DNA of 13,096 bases from Phycisphaerae bacterium (GTDB lineage Bacteria; Planctomycetota; Phycisphaerae; Phycisphaerales; SM1A02), in contig VGXJ01000019.1 in NCBI GenBank assembly GCA_016873375.1, forward strand, positions 1 to 13,096, read 5' to 3'. The position numbers and the translations under genes were made by a program. Of this stretch, positions 1-7,122 are shown one piece after another (the first letter of the stretch is position 1; each line of letters starts with the position of its first letter). The notes beneath the pieces were generated by a model. That model searched no databases, was not told the origin of the DNA, and saw only the letters and a program-made list of their open reading frames with translations.

Positions 1-1
1 C

Positions 2-586
2 GCCGCTGCACGCGCTGCGGCAGCCGATCTCGTGGTCAAGGACACGGGCGCCACCCTGATCCCGCCCTTCGATCACCCTCACATCATCGCAGGCCAAGGC
101 ACGGTGGCGCTGGAGTTCCTCGAGCAGTGTCCGGACCTTGGCGCGGTCATCGTGCCGATCGGTGGTGGCGGGCTCATCAGCGGCATCGCCATCGCGATGA
201 AGGCGCTGCGCCCCGACCTGCGCGTGATCGCCGCCGAACCGCTCAACGCCGGTGATGCCGTGATCGCCAAGCGCACCGGTCGCATCGAACCTGTACCGCC
301 CACGCGTACCATCGCCGACGGGCTGCGGACGCCGCTGGGAGAGCTCACGCTGCCGGTCGTGCGCGACCTGGTCGACGAGGTCGTCACGGTGACCGAGGAC
401 GAGATCATCGCGGCCATGCGCCTGGTCTGGGAACGCATGAAGATCGTGATCGAGCCGAGCAGTGCGGTGGGCGTGGCCGTCGCGGTGCAGGAATCGTTCC
501 GCGCGCGGACTCCGGTCTCCACCGGCATCGTCCTCTGCGGAGGCAACGTCGATCTTGACGCCTTGCCGTGGATGCGCGGCAGCTGA
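2..586 (+). CDS. PLP-dependent serine/threonine dehydratase or serine racemase, 5'-truncated
   Basis: This is the C-terminal 194 residues of a fold-type II pyridoxal-phosphate enzyme; the reading frame is open to the left edge, so the start and the Schiff-base lysine lie outside the window. Visible family marks are PPFDHPHIIAGQGT (about residues 21-34), the tetraglycine loop GGGGLISG (54-61) that binds PLP phosphate, TRTIADGL (101-108), LVWERMK (141-147), EPSSAVGVA (151-159) and CGGNVD (179-184). The spacing resembles eukaryotic-type serine racemase, and E79, A83 and D85 line up with the divalent-metal site of that enzyme. The residue before GGN is Cys where serine racemases usually have Ser. 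Known members racemise or deaminate L-Ser or L-Thr in the cytoplasm; which activity applies here cannot be decided. It converges on the minus-strand operon, with 64 nt between the two stop codons. Confidence 0.9.
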   Translation, partial: AAARAAAADLVVKDTGATLIPPFDHPHIIAGQGTVALEFLEQCPDLGAVIVPIGGGGLISGIAIAMKALRPDLRVIAAEPLNAGDAVIAKRTGRIEPVPPTRTIADGLRTPLGELTLPVVRDLVDEVVTVTEDEIIAAMRLVWERMKIVIEPSSAVGVAVAVQESFRARTPVSTGIVLCGGNVDLDALPWMRGS

Positions 587-596
587 ACGCGCTGAT

Positions 597-613
597 GCGG
601 CACGCGGAGCCGC
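597..613. terminator. weak hairpin between convergent genes
   Basis: GCGGC (597-601) and GCCGC (609-613) can pair around a 7-nt loop, 10 nt after the dehydratase stop. Only TT follows on the plus strand, so this is at best a poor intrinsic terminator. It is the only hairpin I see in the 64 nt between the two converging stop codons. Confidence 0.25.
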
Positions 614-650
614 TTAGGCACGCACGCTGCACCGATGGACCGCCGGCACT

Positions 651-3236
651 TCAGCGGGCACTCGCCATCAATTCATCGAGTCGGGCAAGTCGGCGACGAT
701 GCTGCTCGCGCGCGGGCTCAAGGATCCCCAGCGCCACCACATGCACGCGTGCCGCGGCAAGGTTGCCGGCCTCGAGCTGCGTGGCCGCCGCGAGTTCCCG
801 CAGCGATGGATCGAAGGGATTGATGCGTACGGCGCGCTCAATGTGGACCCCGGCTCGGGCGCCGTCACCCGCACCGCGGGCAATGCGTGCAAGCTCGATC
901 GCATAGGAGTTCTCACGGTCGGTCACGGCATCGAGTCGCTCCAGGTGCGGCGCGGCATCGGCATCACGGCCAGCGATGAGCGCGACTTCGGCCAGCTTCC
1001 GGTGCGGGAAGGGATCGACCGGGCGTGCGCGGCTGTAGCGCTCCAGCAGCGCGATCACCTCGGGTGCATCGCCCTCGCCGCGCTCAGTGCGCCGTCGCAC
1101 GGCCAGCTCCAGGAGGTCAGGATGGTCTGGATGCGTGCGCAGCAGGAGCTCAAGCTCCTTGTCGCTCACGGGCTCGACCCGGTCCTTGCCCAAGAGCGCA
1201 TCCGCCGCCGGCTCAGGCGCGAGCCCCCACACCTTCACCTGTGCACGCGCCCACGGCGTGAAGCGCTGCAGGAACTCCTCCTTCGAGACCTCAAGCACCT
1301 GTGCGAGCACTTGCGATTCCGTGGCGCCCTCGGCGTAGCGCGCGAGCATGCGGCGCAAGGCCTCGTCGCCCCAGGTCTCGCGGATGAATTCGACCCACCA
1401 GTGGCCCTGGGCGTAGGCCTGGGCGCGGTCGGTCGGCTTTACGGGTCGCACGAAGGCCAGCAGGATCGAGTCGAAGTCGAAGAGCGTGCCGCCCTCGACC
1501 GCGGCGGCCAGCATCTGGCAATCCTTGTAGTCGCGGCGCTTGTGCTGCAGGTCCACCGCGATCGCCTCGGTCATCCAGTGCGGGATGCGGTTTCGGGTCT
1601 GCGAGAGCGTGACCGTGTGCACATACTCGTGGCGCACCACATCGAGCCAGTCGAAGAGGCCCAGGTGCTTCTTGCGGCTGCCCTCGCGCGGAACCTCCAT
1701 GGCGATCACCGGGCCCGTGCACGCCGCGATCGTGTGGATCGCAGGCAGGCCGGTGAGCCGCACCCCAAACCACTCGTGGTCAGGCATGAGATCGATGCGT
1801 GTCCGTCGCGCCGGCTCATGGCCGAGTCGCGCGCAGACCTCGTCGTGCATCGCATCGAGCTGCGCCAGCATGCCATCGGCCATTGCATCATCGATGCCCG
1901 GCTGCGAGCGCACCGTGAAGTGCTTGCCTTCGCGCACCGGCCACGGGGCCATGTCCTTCAGCAACCGAAGGCTCAGCGTCGCGCCAACATTGAATGGGTC
2001 ACGCTCGACGGCTGCACCGAGTGCCTCCAGCGCACGCGCATCCTCGCCCGACTGCATGTCCATCAGGCCCAGCTCCATCGGGGGCTCGCTCCACTCCGGT
2101 GCGCGGTCCCACGCCCGGCGCAGGAGCACCGCCGCGTCCTCGTACTGACGGCGACGCGACAGCATGCGGCCCACCTCGAGCGGTGCGTGCGGGCTGCCGG
2201 GCGCGGCGCGATCGGCATCGGCGAGGGCTTGCTCCATCGCCTCGGGCCGGAAGCGCACCGCATGCATGGCGGCCAGGTACGCGAGCGCATCAGGTTGCGT
2301 GGGTGCGAGCGCAAGCACTCGGCGCAGCATCGGTTCGGCACCGTCGGCGTCGTCCTGCATCAGCGCCGTGCGCGCACGCAGGAGCGCAGCCGCTGCACAC
2401 GCCGGGGAGAAGGCATCGATGCCATCGGCGATGGCCAGGGCATCGGCGCGTTCGAGCGCGCCCGCGCTGAGTTCACCACGCATGCGCCAGGCCTCGGCGA
2501 GGCGTGGGTGCTGCGCAAGCGCATCAGCGAGCGCCTTCCACGCATCGGCTCGGTTGTGGCGTGCCGCGAGGATGCGCGCTTCGAGCAGCATGGCTTCCCA
2601 GTCGGTCCGGTCGAGCGCCCGTGCGGCACCGAGTGCCTCGATCACGGCTTCGTAGAGCTGCGGCGCCACGCGACCGGTCATCGACCAGGCCTCGAGCGCT
2701 TCGGCCTTGGCCAGCACGAGTTCCCGCTGCCCTTGCGTGCGCACGACCGCAGGCATCGGCTCGGCCATGAGGGGCTCAAGCGCTGCACGCGATTCAGCCA
2801 GCCTCCCCGCACCCGCAAGCGCAAGGGCCTTCAGCGCCGTCGCGCGCGGCGATGCATCCTGCGCGAGGGCATCGATTGCGGCAGCCCACGCGCCTCGCTG
2901 CACAAGTGCGCGTGCGCGGATCACGGCGGGGACCGATGGATCCGCCAGCGCGGGCTCATCCCAGCGCCACGCCCACACGGCTGCCTCGGCTGCGCGCAGC
3001 GGCGTGTCGAGATCGCCCTGCTCCCAAGCGCCGTAGCGCACGCGCAGGTCCTTGAGCGCATCTGGCGTGGCTGCCTTCGAATCGAGGGCTGCCAGGCTCG
3101 CCGCCGAGCGCGGAATCATGGTTGGGTCCTGCCGCCTCGACGGCATGGCGCCATCCTGGGCATTGGCCACGGCCGTCACCATCAACGCAGCGACGATCAC
3201 GGCTGCCGATCGGATGGTGATGCGATCACGATTCAT
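651..3236 (-). CDS. secreted TPR protein with peptidase-MA-like (HEYVH) zinc metallopeptidase domain
   Basis: An 861-residue exported protein. The start at 3236 (MNRDRITIRS) is chosen because its ATG overlaps the previous gene's stop as ATGA and it opens a clean signal peptide: basic n-region 1-10, hydrophobic 11-23, likely cleavage after ANA (24-26). Residues 60-430 are Ala/Leu-rich helical repeats typical of degenerate TPRs, for example around 280-430. A gluzincin-type catalytic domain follows at about 435-670, with HEYVH at 536-540 and WMTEAIAV at 554-561, where E557 is the probable third zinc ligand. More TPR-like helices fill 690-861. The peptidase MA family is known by this HExxH plus downstream Glu pattern, often fused to TPRs in Planctomycetota and relatives. 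Substrate unknown; a periplasmic location is inferred. It is the last gene of the four-gene operon. I am confident of the domains, not of the function. Confidence 0.85.
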   Translation of the reverse strand: MNRDRITIRSAAVIVAALMVTAVANAQDGAMPSRRQDPTMIPRSAASLAALDSKAATPDALKDLRVRYGAWEQGDLDTPLRAAEAAVWAWRWDEPALADPSVPAVIRARALVQRGAWAAAIDALAQDASPRATALKALALAGAGRLAESRAALEPLMAEPMPAVVRTQGQRELVLAKAEALEAWSMTGRVAPQLYEAVIEALGAARALDRTDWEAMLLEARILAARHNRADAWKALADALAQHPRLAEAWRMRGELSAGALERADALAIADGIDAFSPACAAAALLRARTALMQDDADGAEPMLRRVLALAPTQPDALAYLAAMHAVRFRPEAMEQALADADRAAPGSPHAPLEVGRMLSRRRQYEDAAVLLRRAWDRAPEWSEPPMELGLMDMQSGEDARALEALGAAVERDPFNVGATLSLRLLKDMAPWPVREGKHFTVRSQPGIDDAMADGMLAQLDAMHDEVCARLGHEPARRTRIDLMPDHEWFGVRLTGLPAIHTIAACTGPVIAMEVPREGSRKKHLGLFDWLDVVRHEYVHTVTLSQTRNRIPHWMTEAIAVDLQHKRRDYKDCQMLAAAVEGGTLFDFDSILLAFVRPVKPTDRAQAYAQGHWWVEFIRETWGDEALRRMLARYAEGATESQVLAQVLEVSKEEFLQRFTPWARAQVKVWGLAPEPAADALLGKDRVEPVSDKELELLLRTHPDHPDLLELAVRRRTERGEGDAPEVIALLERYSRARPVDPFPHRKLAEVALIAGRDADAAPHLERLDAVTDRENSYAIELARIARGAGDGARAGVHIERAVRINPFDPSLRELAAATQLEAGNLAAARVHVVALGILEPAREQHRRRLARLDELMASAR

Positions 3237-4099
3237 GGCACGAGCGGACGGCGGTCGACCGTCCATCCTTGCGGTGGTATCGGCAGCTCGACGAGCGCAC
3301 GATCGGCATCGTTGAGCTGCCCGACCTCGACTGCGCGCAGCCGCGCGATGGTGCGATCACCCTCGGTGGAGTCGCGCACTACCGCGATCGGCAGTGCCGT
3401 CGCGCGGTCCCACGCCACGATGAGCTGCTTCGCGTCGCGCGCGGCTTGCGACGAGGGACGCGGCACCAGGCAGAGCACGTCGTTCGGCGGCAGGTCCTTC
3501 CACAGCGGGCTCTCGGGAAGCGTGGACACCGTCACGGCGTAGTTCGCGAGCACTTCGCTGCGACGCGCGCCCACCGGCAGCGCCAGGGGGCCTTCGCCCG
3601 GCTGCAGCGGATCCATGCTTGCGCCGTCAGCCACAAGTTGCCGCTCGATCTGCTGCTTGCGCGCGTCGTCACGCTCGATCAGCCAGCCGTCGCGGTAGAG
3701 AAAGAGCCGACGGTCCGCACTCGCGCGGCCGGAACCATCGATGAACTGATCGATGCGCAACGCGATCCGTCGCGCGGGCCCGGCGGATCCCTGTAGGACG
3801 AGGCGGCCCCGACGACGCTCGACATCGTCGGTGAGTGCATCACGCTTCTCGATGATCACGGTGCACGCCATCGCATCCAGTCGCGCGCCCGCCGCTTCGG
3901 CTGCATCGAGGATGCGCACGATGCTCTCGCTCGCTGCATCCAAAGCCGAACCGTCCGCAGGCGCGCCGGCGGCGGCAGGCGGCGCCGATGCAGCCTGTTG
4001 CTCCGCGCCTTCTGAGCCCGTCGGCGGTGTCTGCGGCACATCCTGCGGCGCCGAGCACGCCACGGCCAGCGCCAGCACCGCAAACGCGTGCATCGTCAC
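3233..4099 (-). CDS. LolA-like putative lipoprotein
   Basis: A 288-residue protein if started at the GTG at 4099. That GTG overlaps the upstream stop as GTGA and has GAGGAG 5 nt before it; the ATG at 4093 is the alternative. The N-terminus is a short hydrophobic stretch ending LAVAC (C15), an imperfect lipobox with Ala at -3, followed by a Pro/Ala-rich linker (about 16-52). Residues 55-245 alternate short amphipathic strands with charged turns (VIIEKRD, GRLVLQG, RRIALRIDQFIDG, RRLFLYRDGWLIERD). This is the pattern of the LolA/outer-membrane lipoprotein-sorting fold, an open beta-barrel that carries acyl chains. The family assignment rests on pattern, not on a catalytic motif. It sits between a membrane protein and the TPR-peptidase gene, which fits a periplasmic carrier or sensor, but no cargo can be named. 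The h-region lacks the usual preceding positive charge, so export as a lipoprotein is only likely. Confidence 0.65.
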   Translation of the reverse strand: MTMHAFAVLALAVACSAPQDVPQTPPTGSEGAEQQAASAPPAAAGAPADGSALDAASESIVRILDAAEAAGARLDAMACTVIIEKRDALTDDVERRRGRLVLQGSAGPARRIALRIDQFIDGSGRASADRRLFLYRDGWLIERDDARKQQIERQLVADGASMDPLQPGEGPLALPVGARRSEVLANYAVTVSTLPESPLWKDLPPNDVLCLVPRPSSQAARDAKQLIVAWDRATALPIAVVRDSTEGDRTIARLRAVEVGQLNDADRALVELPIPPQGWTVDRRPLVP

Positions 4100-5139
4100 T
4101 TGGACTCCTCGAGCATGTCCATCATCGGATCGCTGCCCGCTGCTCCTTCGCCTGCATCCTCGACAGCGTTGCCGCGCCCCACGGCGTTGATGAGCGTCAC
4201 CAAGACGACCACCAGGCACAGTCCTACACGCCACGCCACGCCAACGATGGGCTTCGCACCGCGCAGGCATGGCTTGCAGACCAGCAGCGCGAAGAATGGT
4301 GAGAGCAGGATCACGGCCCAATGCAGCGGGCGCACCTCGCCGTAGTTGTACGCATGACCGCACAGGGCAAGCACACAGGCGATCGCCGCCAGCGTGGTCG
4401 CGGCAGCCGCGGTCCACGGCACGAGTTCACACGCCGCTTCAGCCGGGCAGGCCGCGCCGGCGGGATCCGCGCCGACCGCAACCGGTTGCGCCGAGGCAGC
4501 AGCGCGCAGCCGAGCTGCCTCCCGCAGGTTGAGCACGCCGCTCACGATGCCGAGTCCCGCGAGGGCTGCGGCCACGGCGAACGCCATCACGCCCAGGCTC
4601 GCGAAGTTCGCCAGCACCATGAGCACGCCCAGCCCCGCAAAGACGATCGCGGCCATCATCGCCATGCCCACGCTGCACGCATCGCGCGCCACGGCGGACC
4701 AGAGCAACCCCACGAGCACGATCGAGCCGAGCAAACCTGCCTGCAGGTACGGGTTGCTCGCGGGGAACACCACGAACTTCCACGCCAAGCCACCCAGGAT
4801 CGCGGCCACGATCGACCACTGCACCCACCACGGCCACCACGGCAAGCGCATCCGCGACGCGATCGCACCCACGATCGCCGCGACCGCGACCGCGTACGGC
4901 AGCACATGCCAGCGCTCCGTCAGCGGAAGACCCACCGGGCCCGTCTCGAGCAGGAAGCTCGCGAGAAAGGCGATCGGCGCCGCGATGGCCTGAACGACCT
5001 GCGCTCTGCGCACGGCCTGCTGGCGGTCGGCTTGGGCACGTCGCGCCACCATCACCACGCCGAAGCCGCCCACCGCCATCCCGGCGAATGCCGGCAGCAG
5101 GAGCACCGTCAGGAGATAGAGCGCAACCTCAGGCAGCAT
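4096..5139 (-). CDS. polytopic membrane protein of unknown function, about ten helices
   Basis: A 347-residue integral membrane protein that I do not recognise. Hydrophobic segments fall at about residues 5-31, 47-64, 78-96, 106-122, 134-150, 156-177, 179-202, 244-264, 272-290 and 297-320. A basic loop RRAQADRQQAVRRAQ (33-47) follows the first helix. A Trp cluster WWPWWVQW (101-108) sits at the entry to the fourth. A longer Ala-rich extramembrane loop (about 205-243) separates helices seven and eight and holds two cysteines. CKPC (288-291) is a CxxC at the end of the ninth helix. The tail is acidic (EDAGEGAAGSDPMMDMLEES). The start is 3 nt after the YceI-like stop, so the two are certainly co-transcribed; a poor GAAGG lies 11 nt before the ATG. 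Its place among three exported proteins suggests a transporter or an anchor for them; this is inference only. Confidence 0.8.
   Translation of the reverse strand: MLPEVALYLLTVLLLPAFAGMAVGGFGVVMVARRAQADRQQAVRRAQVVQAIAAPIAFLASFLLETGPVGLPLTERWHVLPYAVAVAAIVGAIASRMRLPWWPWWVQWSIVAAILGGLAWKFVVFPASNPYLQAGLLGSIVLVGLLWSAVARDACSVGMAMMAAIVFAGLGVLMVLANFASLGVMAFAVAAALAGLGIVSGVLNLREAARLRAAASAQPVAVGADPAGAACPAEAACELVPWTAAAATTLAAIACVLALCGHAYNYGEVRPLHWAVILLSPFFALLVCKPCLRGAKPIVGVAWRVGLCLVVVLVTLINAVGRGNAVEDAGEGAAGSDPMMDMLEESK
4105..4110 (-). promoter_or_regulatory. Shine-Dalgarno site choosing the GTG start of the lipoprotein gene
   Basis: GAGGAG on the minus strand lies 5 nt before the GTG at 4099 and 11 nt before the ATG at 4093. 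It lies inside the 3' end of the upstream coding region. The spacing and the GTGA overlap favour GTG and translational coupling. Confidence 0.6.
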
Positions 5140-5142
5140 GCG

Positions 5143-5784
5143 TCACTCGGCCTTCGTCTCGTCGGCCTCGAGCCCGATCACCAGGCGCACCTCGTCACCA
5201 AGAGCCTTCGGCGGCTTCTCGATCCCCCAGGTCATGCCGAAGTCGCTGCGCTTGATCGTGACCATGCATTCGAAGCCGACCTTCTTGCCCGTCGGCCCCT
5301 TGCCCACGCCGGTGACGACGCAGTCGACCTGGACGGGCTTGGTCACGCCATGCAGCGACAGGTCGCCCGAGAGCATCCAGTGCCGCTCGGCCACGCGCGT
5401 ACCGCCGGTCGAGCTGAACGAGATCGACGGGAACTCCTTCTCGTTGAAGAAGTTCGGACCCTTCAGGTTGTTGTCGAGCTTCTCGCTGCCGGTGTCGATG
5501 TGCTTGATCTCAGCCACGGCCTTGATCATCGGCGCGGCCGAGTCATCCATCGGCCACGCCACGCTGCCCGAGAGCGCATTGATGCGGCCCCAGAACTGCC
5601 CTGCCTCCAGATGCTGGATCCGGAAGAGCGCCATGCTGTGGACGGGATCGAGCGTGAGCTCGCCCGCAACCGCCGGCTGCGTGATCGGTGCGGCTGCTCC
5701 GAATGGCGCACTCGACATGGGCCGCGACATGGCGACGAGGAAGGGGACAGCGATGAATGACGAAGCGACGATCAGGGTGCGCAT
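5143..5784 (-). CDS. YceI-family periplasmic lipid-binding-type protein
   Basis: A 213-residue exported protein. ATG 5784 is preferred over an in-frame TTG at 5796 because GGAGG ends 5 nt before it and the signal peptide (MRTLIVASSFIAVPFLVAMS) then starts correctly. The mature part runs from about GELTLDPVHSMALFRIQH (41-58). It carries hallmark YceI blocks: LDNNLKGPNFFNEKEFPSIS (103-122), MLSGDLSLHGVTKPV (137-151) and TIKRSDFGMTWG (176-187), ending in the expected final strand (EVRLVIGLEAD). YceI proteins are lipocalin-like barrels, some shown to bind polyisoprenoids. Ligand here unknown. It is the first gene of the four-gene operon, with its own promoter-like sequence upstream. The length is normal for the family plus a leader. 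Confidence 0.92.
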   Translation of the reverse strand: MRTLIVASSFIAVPFLVAMSRPMSSAPFGAAAPITQPAVAGELTLDPVHSMALFRIQHLEAGQFWGRINALSGSVAWPMDDSAAPMIKAVAEIKHIDTGSEKLDNNLKGPNFFNEKEFPSISFSSTGGTRVAERHWMLSGDLSLHGVTKPVQVDCVVTGVGKGPTGKKVGFECMVTIKRSDFGMTWGIEKPPKALGDEVRLVIGLEADETKAE

Positions 5785-5789
5785 GAAAG

Positions 5790-5794
5790 CCTCC
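5790..5794 (-). promoter_or_regulatory. Shine-Dalgarno GGAGG of the YceI-like gene
   Basis: GGAGG on the minus strand, 5 nt before ATG 5784. It is the clearest ribosome-binding site in the window and settles the start of the operon's first gene. Confidence 0.75.
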
Positions 5795-5808
5795 AAGGGG
5801 ATCGAAAG

Positions 5809-5814
5809 ATCATA
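5809..5814 (-). promoter_or_regulatory. candidate -10 element of the envelope operon
   Basis: TATGAT on the minus strand, in the 95 nt between the ribB-like stop and ATG 5784. A start site about 7 nt downstream would give a leader of roughly 18 nt that contains the GGAGG. No convincing -35 hexamer is seen 16-18 nt upstream. Confidence 0.45.
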
Positions 5815-5879
5815 CGGAGCGCCCCTTCATGGGATCGTCCCTCACCCACGAATCATGCACACTGCAGATGTGACGCGAT

Positions 5880-7082
5880 TCAGGGTGTCAGGGCCTGATG
5901 GCCCACGATCTCCAGGCCGAAACCGTGCAAGCCGGGAAGGGAACGCGGATGGTTCGTCAGCAGACGCAGTCGCGACAACCCCAGATCACGCAGGATCTGC
6001 CCACCGATGCCATACTCGCGTTCACCCATGGGCTGCGCCTTGACCCCGATCCCAGTTGGCCGGGTGAGGTCTGGCGCATTCACGTCATCGCCGGCGGCGC
6101 GGCGGATCGCGTGCAGGCGTGCGCGAAGGCTGTCATCGGTCTCCTCGGGGCGCAGGTACACCAGCGCACCGCGCCCGGCCGCGCGGATCGCGCGCAGCGA
6201 GGCGCGGATCGTCTCCTGCCCGCTGCGATCACCGACCGCAGCCGCGCCGAAGATGTCGCCGAGCACATCGCGGCGATGCATGCGCACGAGCACGGCCTCG
6301 TCGATCGGCGCCACGGTGCCGTCGGCGCCGGGAATCCCGACGCCGCCATAGGTCAGCGCCAGGTGCGGCTGCGGATCGATCGTGCTGTGCCAGGCGAGCA
6401 CCGTGAACTCGCCCTCGGGCGTCATCACGCGTTCGCCCGTGACGGGCTCGACGCGGCGCACCAGGCTCTCGCGGCGCAGTCGCCATTCGATCACCTGCTC
6501 GACCGAGCACATCTTGAGCCCGTGCTGCGCGCACAGCATCTCAAGGTCCGGCACGCGGGCCATCTCGCCATCCTCGCGCACGACCTCGATGATGCAGGCC
6601 GCGGGCCGCAGTCCGGCGAGCCGGCACAGGTCCACGCTGCCCTCGGTCTGGCCGGTGCGCACGAGCACGCCGCCGTCGCGCGCGCGCAGCGGATTGATGT
6701 GGCCCGGGCGCACGAAGTCATCCGGCCGCGAGGCAGGTTCGCACATCAGGTGGATCGTCTTGACGCGGTCGCGCGCGCTGATGCCCGTACCCACGCCGTG
6801 CCGTGGGTGGCCATCCACGCTGACGGTGAAGGGCGTCGCACGCAGGCTCGTGTTGATCGCCGCCTGCGGCACCAGGTCCAGTCGCTCGCACGATGCACCG
6901 TCGAGCGCCACGCACAGGTAGCCGGCGCCCACGCGGGTCATGAAGTTCACCTGCTCGACCGTCAGGGACTCGGCCGCACACACGAAGTCGCCCTCGTTCT
7001 CCCGGTTCTCGTCGTCCACCATGACCACGATGCGGCCGGCGCGGAGTTCGTCGAGGATCTCAGGGATGGGGCTGAGCGGCAT
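5880..7082 (-). CDS. ribB: 3,4-dihydroxy-2-butanone 4-phosphate synthase fused to a degenerate GTP cyclohydrolase II domain
   Basis: A 400-residue RibBA-type protein; the N-terminal half should convert ribulose 5-phosphate to 3,4-dihydroxy-2-butanone 4-phosphate for riboflavin synthesis in the cytoplasm. DHBP synthase marks are VDDENRENEGD (22-32), FMTRVGAGYLCVAL (47-60), HGVGTGISARDRVK (95-108), RPGHINPL (125-132) and EDGEMARVPDL (170-180). The metal-binding His of the usual GHTEA is Gln here (GQTEG, 144-148). From about residue 205 the fold of GTP cyclohydrolase II continues, keeping GDIFGA (275-280) and YGIGGQILRDLGLSRLRLLTNHP (357-379). However, the three zinc cysteines expected around 270-288 are absent (MHRRDVLGDIFGAAAVGDRS), and the RQEGRGIGL loop reads RPEETDDSL (311-319). 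The second activity is therefore probably lost, as in RibBX-type proteins. The start at 7082 opens at the usual family N-terminus and is preceded by a -10-like hexamer, not by a Shine-Dalgarno sequence. Confidence 0.9.
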   Translation of the reverse strand: MPLSPIPEILDELRAGRIVVMVDDENRENEGDFVCAAESLTVEQVNFMTRVGAGYLCVALDGASCERLDLVPQAAINTSLRATPFTVSVDGHPRHGVGTGISARDRVKTIHLMCEPASRPDDFVRPGHINPLRARDGGVLVRTGQTEGSVDLCRLAGLRPAACIIEVVREDGEMARVPDLEMLCAQHGLKMCSVEQVIEWRLRRESLVRRVEPVTGERVMTPEGEFTVLAWHSTIDPQPHLALTYGGVGIPGADGTVAPIDEAVLVRMHRRDVLGDIFGAAAVGDRSGQETIRASLRAIRAAGRGALVYLRPEETDDSLRARLHAIRRAAGDDVNAPDLTRPTGIGVKAQPMGEREYGIGGQILRDLGLSRLRLLTNHPRSLPGLHGFGLEIVGHQALTP

Positions 7083-7091
7083 GGAAGTCAA

Positions 7092-7097
7092 AGCGTA
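7092..7097 (-). promoter_or_regulatory. candidate leaderless -10 element of the ribB-like gene
   Basis: TACGCT on the minus strand, 9 nt before ATG 7082. No Shine-Dalgarno sequence lies between. The spacing would place transcription start at or within a few bases of the start codon. No clear -35 is visible. Confidence 0.5.
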
Positions 7098-7110
7098 GCC
7101 GCGAGCGCCG

Positions 7111-7116
7111 TACGAT
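7111..7116 (+). promoter_or_regulatory. candidate leaderless -10 element of the M42-like peptidase gene
   Basis: TACGAT, 6 nt before ATG 7123, with no Shine-Dalgarno sequence. It shares the 40-bp divergent spacer with the ribB-like promoter, so the two -10 elements lie back to back, 13 nt apart. Confidence 0.5.
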
Positions 7117-7122
7117 CGTGGC

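Noticed and set aside
699..3542. Very long plus-strand open frame (947 codons) opposite the TPR-peptidase gene
   Set aside because: It mirrors the real minus-strand gene in a GC-rich region where stop codons are rare on the opposite strand. The translation is rich in Arg, His and Gly with no domain, while the minus strand has a signal peptide and HEYVH.
4321..5760. Plus-strand open frame of 479 codons across the membrane-protein and YceI-like genes
   Set aside because: It spans two clear minus-strand genes, is composed largely of Arg, His and Asp, and shows no fold or family marks; it is an antisense shadow.
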